Source of the DNA: SZUA-309 sp965233675
Lineage (GTDB): Bacteria > Pseudomonadota > Gammaproteobacteria > Pseudomonadales > Azotimanducaceae
Direction: 5' to 3'
Assembly (NCBI GenBank): GCA_965233675.1
Contig: OZ247498.1
Location: 62,001 to 126,000, forward strand
Length of the DNA stretch: 64,000 bases
In this document: positions 60,614 through 64,000 of the stretch, in pieces
Numbering within the stretch: position 1 is the stretch's first letter
Layout of the letters: every line of letters begins with the position of its first letter
The notes under the pieces: generated by a model
The model's input: the letters and a program-made list of their open reading frames with translations, nothing else
The model's database searches: none
Told to the model about the DNA's origin: nothing
Program-made: the position numbers and the translations under genes

Positions 60614-61893
60614 TCACCTGGCTGCTCGTCGCCGGTCTTCTGTTTGCGGCCTTTGCCGGCGCGCCGCTGTTTGCCGTGCTCATGGGGGCCGCCATGGTTG
60701 GCTTCCTCGCAACGGATATCCCCCTTTCGGTCGTGGCGATCGAGGTATACCGGATCGTCGACACACCGCTGCTGGTGACCCTGCCGCTGTTCACCTTCGC
60801 TGGCTACGTGCTGGCGGAAGCCAGAACTTCGGAGCGGCTGGTCAATCTGGTGCAGAGTGTTTTCGGCGGATTGCCCAGTGGACTGGCGCTCGTCGGATTT
60901 GTTGCCTGCGCCCTGTTTACTGCGCTCACCGGTGCATCCGGTGTCACCATCGTCGCTCTCGGCGCGTTGCTGCTGCCCGCGCTGAAGAGTGCCGGTTATT
61001 CCGATCGTTTTTCCCTCGGACTGGTCACCACGTCCGGTTCGCTCGGGCTGCTGCTGGTGCCTTCCGTACCATTGATTCTCTACGGCATCATCGCCCAGCA
61101 GATGGATGTGGGTGAGCCATTCACCATCGCCGAGCTGTTTCTGGCCGGTGTGATGCCGCTGCTGCTCATGCTCGGCGCGCTCGTCATCTACACGCTCTGG
61201 CACCATCGCAAAGGTGACATTCCCAGGCAGCCGTTTTCCAGGCAGAAATTCGTGGCCGCCTTCGTGGCCGCCCGTTGGGAATTACCTCTGCCGGTACTCA
61301 TTCTTGGTGGCATCTACTCCGGCTGGTTTGCCATTTCCGAGGCGGCCGCACTGACCGCGGTATATGTGACGATCGTCGAAGTGGCCCTGTATCGCGAAAT
61401 TCCGCTCAGAAAACTGCCGGGCGTGATGGTGGACTCCATGGTGATGGTGGGAGGCATTCTCCTCATTCTGGGCGTGGCACTGGCTTTCACCAACTTCCTC
61501 GTGGACGCGGAAGTGCCTCAGGCGCTGTTCGAGTTCATGCAGGCGCATGTGCAGAGTGCGGTCACCTTCCTGCTGTTGTTGAACATCATGCTCCTCGTGC
61601 TCGGCGCGATGCTCGATGTATTTTCGGCGCTTGTGATCGTGGTGCCGCTGATTCTGCCGGTTGCCGCCGGATTCGGGATCCATCCCGTGCATCTCGGCAT
61701 CATCTTCCTGGCCAACATGCAGATCGGCTACTTCACGCCGCCGGTGGGTATGAATCTTTTCATTGCCAGCTATCGCTTCAACCGGCCATTGCTCGAGCTG
61801 TATGCCGCCTGCATTCCGTTCATGGTCGTGTTGCTCATCGCGCTGATGTTGATCACTTACGTACCCTGGTTCAGCATGGCACTCATCAGATAG
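60610..61893 (+). CDS. TRAP transporter large permease (DctM)
   Basis: 427 residues from ATG 60610 within the DctQ stop (ATGA). About twelve helices. ALTGASGVTIVALGALLLPA and GSLGLLLVPSVPLILYGI are the signature of DctM, with LANMQIGYFTPPVGMNLFIA near the end. It imports the ligand with a Na+ gradient. It ends 45 bp before the glycosyltransferase. Confidence 0.93.
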   Translation: MITWLLVAGLLFAAFAGAPLFAVLMGAAMVGFLATDIPLSVVAIEVYRIVDTPLLVTLPLFTFAGYVLAEARTSERLVNLVQSVFGGLPSGLALVGFVACALFTALTGASGVTIVALGALLLPALKSAGYSDRFSLGLVTTSGSLGLLLVPSVPLILYGIIAQQMDVGEPFTIAELFLAGVMPLLLMLGALVIYTLWHHRKGDIPRQPFSRQKFVAAFVAARWELPLPVLILGGIYSGWFAISEAAALTAVYVTIVEVALYREIPLRKLPGVMVDSMVMVGGILLILGVALAFTNFLVDAEVPQALFEFMQAHVQSAVTFLLLLNIMLLVLGAMLDVFSALVIVVPLILPVAAGFGIHPVHLGIIFLANMQIGYFTPPVGMNLFIASYRFNRPLLELYAACIPFMVVLLIALMLITYVPWFSMALIR

Positions 61894-61937
61894 CAGGCCC
61901 GGTATCGGCAGGGGGAACGTTTGCAGTTCGGAATTTG

Positions 61938-63098
61938 GTGTCCGTGAGTCGCATCGCCGTTGTCATCGATCCCTGGGACTATCCCTTCAACGGTACCGTC
62001 GTCTCCACCCGCCGGTTTGTCGAGTCTCTGACCCGTGCCGGTTACCGGTTTCAGTTGCTGGCCCTCGCGGGTCCGGGCGTGGCGGATGACGAGGCGTTCG
62101 CCAAACTGTCGATTCCCGGCGTCAACGCCATCATCGACGCGATGCGGGCGCCATTGGCCAGGCCGGACCGGGCGAAGATCCGGCACCTGCTCGAGGGCTG
62201 CGATCTGCTGCACGTCCAGTACCCGTTTTTTCTGGCCTGGGCGGCCATACGCGAAGCGCGGCAGATGGGGCTGCCGGTGGTCTGTTCGTTTCATGTGCAA
62301 CCGGAGAATATTCTCCAGAATCTGGGTCTGACCAGCCCTGGGCTTGCGCGCTGGCTCTACAGGTTTCTGATCCGGACCATTTACTCGAAAGCGGATCATG
62401 TGATCGCGCCCTCGTCGTTTGCTGCCACTCTGCTCGAACGGCACGGGCACGTCGGCCCGGTGTGGGTCGTTTCCAACGGCGTGCCCGACCGTTTTTTCGG
62501 CATCGAGCGACAGCCGCCGGCTGCGCGACGACTGTTGTTGTCCGTCGGGCGTCTGGCCCGGGAAAAACAGCAGGAAACTCTGTTGCGCGCCGCTGCCCGA
62601 TCAGCGCATCGCGATAATCTGGACGTCGTGCTGGCCGGTGTGGGTCCGCGAGAGCGATATCTAAAGGAGCTGGCAGACACCCTCGGTATCAGGGCTCGAA
62701 TCGGCTGGGTGGACGACGAGGAACTGCTTTCGCTGTACGGCCGTGCGGACCTTTTCGTGCATGCCGGCACCATAGAACTCGAAGGCATGTCGGTGCTCGA
62801 AGCCATGGCGGCGGGTAACGTGGTGGTGGTGTCTGACTCCCCGGAAAGTGCCTGCGCGGCGCTCATCCATGAAACCAACGCCCGGTTCAGCATGGGCGAT
62901 CCGGTGGATCTCGCGAAGCGGATCGACTACTGGCTGGCCCGCCCGGAGTTGTGCCTGACTCAGGGCCGATTCAATCGTCTGTTCGCCCAGGCCCATGCTC
63001 ACGACAAAACATCCGCAAGACTCATGAGGTTTTATGAGGAAGTTCTCTCGGAGGGTGTGCCTGAGTCGGACTCGCCGCCGCTCACGGGCACTCGCTGA
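61938..63098 (+). CDS. Glycosyltransferase family 4-like (GT-B fold)
   Basis: 386 residues from GTG 61938 with CGGAA four bases upstream; GTG 61944 is the alternative. N-terminal Rossmann with RIAVVIDPWDYPFNGTVVST and a C-terminal GT4 domain with LLLSVGRLAREKQQE, VLAGVGPRERYLKELAD and the E-x7-E motif ELEGMSVLEAMAAGNVVVVS. It transfers a sugar from an activated donor to a lipid or glycan. It may be linked with the MMPL exporter that follows (the 15-bp gap suggests one transcript). Confidence 0.85.
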   Translation: MSVSRIAVVIDPWDYPFNGTVVSTRRFVESLTRAGYRFQLLALAGPGVADDEAFAKLSIPGVNAIIDAMRAPLARPDRAKIRHLLEGCDLLHVQYPFFLAWAAIREARQMGLPVVCSFHVQPENILQNLGLTSPGLARWLYRFLIRTIYSKADHVIAPSSFAATLLERHGHVGPVWVVSNGVPDRFFGIERQPPAARRLLLSVGRLAREKQQETLLRAAARSAHRDNLDVVLAGVGPRERYLKELADTLGIRARIGWVDDEELLSLYGRADLFVHAGTIELEGMSVLEAMAAGNVVVVSDSPESACAALIHETNARFSMGDPVDLAKRIDYWLARPELCLTQGRFNRLFAQAHAHDKTSARLMRFYEEVLSEGVPESDSPPLTGTR

Positions 63099-63107
63099 GA
63101 TCGTCGT

Positions 63108-64000
63108 TTGAGCGTGCCAGGCAATCTGCTCGGGCGCTGGGTTCGGTTTTGTGAACATCGACCGCGCCGGGTACTGCTCGTACTCGGCGTCCTCACCGCT
63201 CTGGCCGGTGGCTTCGTCGCTATGAATTTCAGTGTCGATTCCAGCCTGGACAAGCTGATCCGCCCGACCGGCGAACACAGCTGGTTCGAGGCCAACGAAC
63301 AGTTGAAGCGTCTGTTTCCCGAACTGCAGCAGACGTCGGTGGTTGTGGTCTCAGGCGCTCAGGCGGCGGCCGTGGACCAGACAGCCCTGCGGCTTCAGTC
63401 CGCATTTGCCCGTTCGAACGGATTCGAATTCGTCTTCGCACCGGCGCTGGATCCGTTTCTACGGGATCACCGTGCCTACTTTCTCGATCTCTCGTCGCTC
63501 GAGGCGTGGGTGCACGGTGTGCAATACGACTACGGCGCCATCCTCCGGCTGGCAGACAGCGCCGGACTCGACAACGCGGCGATGACGCTGGCGGACCAGG
63601 TGGCGGCGACAGACGGGCTCCGGTTGCCGACGGTGATCAGGACGCTGGCGGAGTCGTTCCGGGAGGGTTTGCCGGAACGGCTCGACCTCGAAGCATATCC
63701 ACATCTGGTGCCGGATACGGACACCCACTACGTGGTGATCATTCTGAAAGGTGCCCAGGCGCTCGATCAACGACTGCCGAACGAAGCCCAGGTTCGACTG
63801 ATCCGTTCGCTGATTGAACAGACGACAGTGGCCGACGGCGTCGATGTCCGGCTGACCGGCGAGGTGCCGCTCGCTCATGAAGAGATCAGCACAGCACTCG
63901 ATGGCATCGGCATTGCCGGTTCGCTGTCGCTCGTGCTGCTGGGTGTGATCATGTACGTCGGCGTTGGATCCTGGCGGATCCTGGCGGCGACCTTCACGCT
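63108..64000 (+). CDS. MMPL/RND-family exporter, N-terminal part (cut by window edge)
   Basis: The frame is open from TTG 63108 (or GTG 63114) to the window end, about 297 residues seen. It starts with a basic anchor and helix RRVLLVLGVLTALAGGFVAM, then a large periplasmic loop with FSVDSSLDKLIRPTGEHSWF, and a second helix GIAGSLSLVLLGVIMYVGVG beginning at the right edge. This is the RND/MMPL layout as in hopanoid-type HpnN or lipid exporters. The neighbouring glycosyltransferase suggests a glycolipid or polyketide-type lipid substrate; the rest lies outside. Confidence 0.8.
   Translation, partial: MSVPGNLLGRWVRFCEHRPRRVLLVLGVLTALAGGFVAMNFSVDSSLDKLIRPTGEHSWFEANEQLKRLFPELQQTSVVVVSGAQAAAVDQTALRLQSAFARSNGFEFVFAPALDPFLRDHRAYFLDLSSLEAWVHGVQYDYGAILRLADSAGLDNAAMTLADQVAATDGLRLPTVIRTLAESFREGLPERLDLEAYPHLVPDTDTHYVVIILKGAQALDQRLPNEAQVRLIRSLIEQTTVADGVDVRLTGEVPLAHEEISTALDGIGIAGSLSLVLLGVIMYVGVGSWRILAATFT

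Noticed and set aside
61275..61937. Upstream extension of the glycosyltransferase frame within DctM
   Set aside because: This part lies inside the DctM gene in another frame and has no glycosyltransferase sequence.
1..64000. rRNA, tRNA or phage attachment sites
   Set aside because: No conserved rRNA segments, tRNA cloverleaf or integrase with attachment repeats was seen; I could not run a covariance search, so a divergent tRNA may be missed.

Overview
The window is GC-rich, densely packed DNA from a Gram-negative bacterium, most likely a proteobacterium and plausibly a marine or soil gammaproteobacterium. The evidence is the nitrogen-PTS enzyme PtsP, a TatT-DctP-DctQ-DctM TRAP transporter, an OmpA-type porin with thrombospondin type-3 repeats, several lipobox signal peptides and a Glk-type glucokinase. 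I cannot name the species. A complete coenzyme F420 pathway together with LLM-type flavin/F420 oxidoreductases is notable, because F420 is better known from actinobacteria and archaea. No rRNA, tRNA or CRISPR array was seen.

Layout. 0-3.2 kb: a truncated SDR, a DUF4437 cupin, an NmrA/QorB-like reductase, a GIY-YIG protein and a DUF2239 protein. 3.2-3.7 kb: a scar with an AT-richer acyltransferase remnant. 3.7-8 kb: ptsP and pckA, then a small HTH regulator. 8-18 kb: lipid- and degradation-type metabolism (methyltransferase, frameshifted GDPD-like gene, FATP-type acyl-CoA ligase, two MBL hydrolases, acyl-CoA dehydrogenase, PPOX-fold protein, zinc-ribbon protein, DUF4404). 17.7-24.8 kb: two divergent sets of Gfo/Idh/MocA dehydrogenases and xylose-isomerase-like TIM barrels with an aminotransferase and an MFS carrier, probably a sugar or polyol catabolic island. 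24.9-29 kb: a beta-helix lipoprotein, a cory-CC-star/ArsA-type ATPase pair and a helix-hairpin-helix protein. 29-38 kb: an envelope-sensing locus with CHASE2 kinase, FecR/LysM protein, response regulator, a 111-residue protein and a TM-helix channel on one strand, and OmpA, a small lipoprotein and MscS on the other. 38-44.5 kb: the F420 operon npdG-cofE-cofD-cofC-fbiC. 44.7-52.2 kb: an F420-type LLM oxidoreductase, then an oligopeptide-type ABC importer operon with an LLM oxidoreductase and a PhyH dioxygenase, whose binding-protein gene is split by an IS3-family element. 52.2-57.4 kb: glucokinase, AIM24 protein, serine hydrolase, crotonase and a frameshifted CHAD-like gene. 57.4-64 kb: a redoxin with an in-frame UGA, a TRAP operon, a glycosyltransferase and the start of an MMPL/RND exporter.

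Main discoveries. (1) The redoxin at 57419-58012 is very probably a selenoprotein: TGA sits at the first Cys of a CxxC motif, the frame stays open for 121 more codons and a bacterial SECIS-like hairpin follows. (2) A 1219-bp IS3-family element sits in an oppA-like gene with a 3-bp target duplication; removing the element and one duplicate copy restores an exact 523-codon frame. (3) Two other genes are broken by slip-type indels (a G7 run and a CAGG duplication), and several spacers carry unrelated short tandem duplications, which suggests frequent replication slippage or sequence errors. (4) The cory-CC-star/ArsA pair and the two-channel sensing locus are poorly understood systems worth following.
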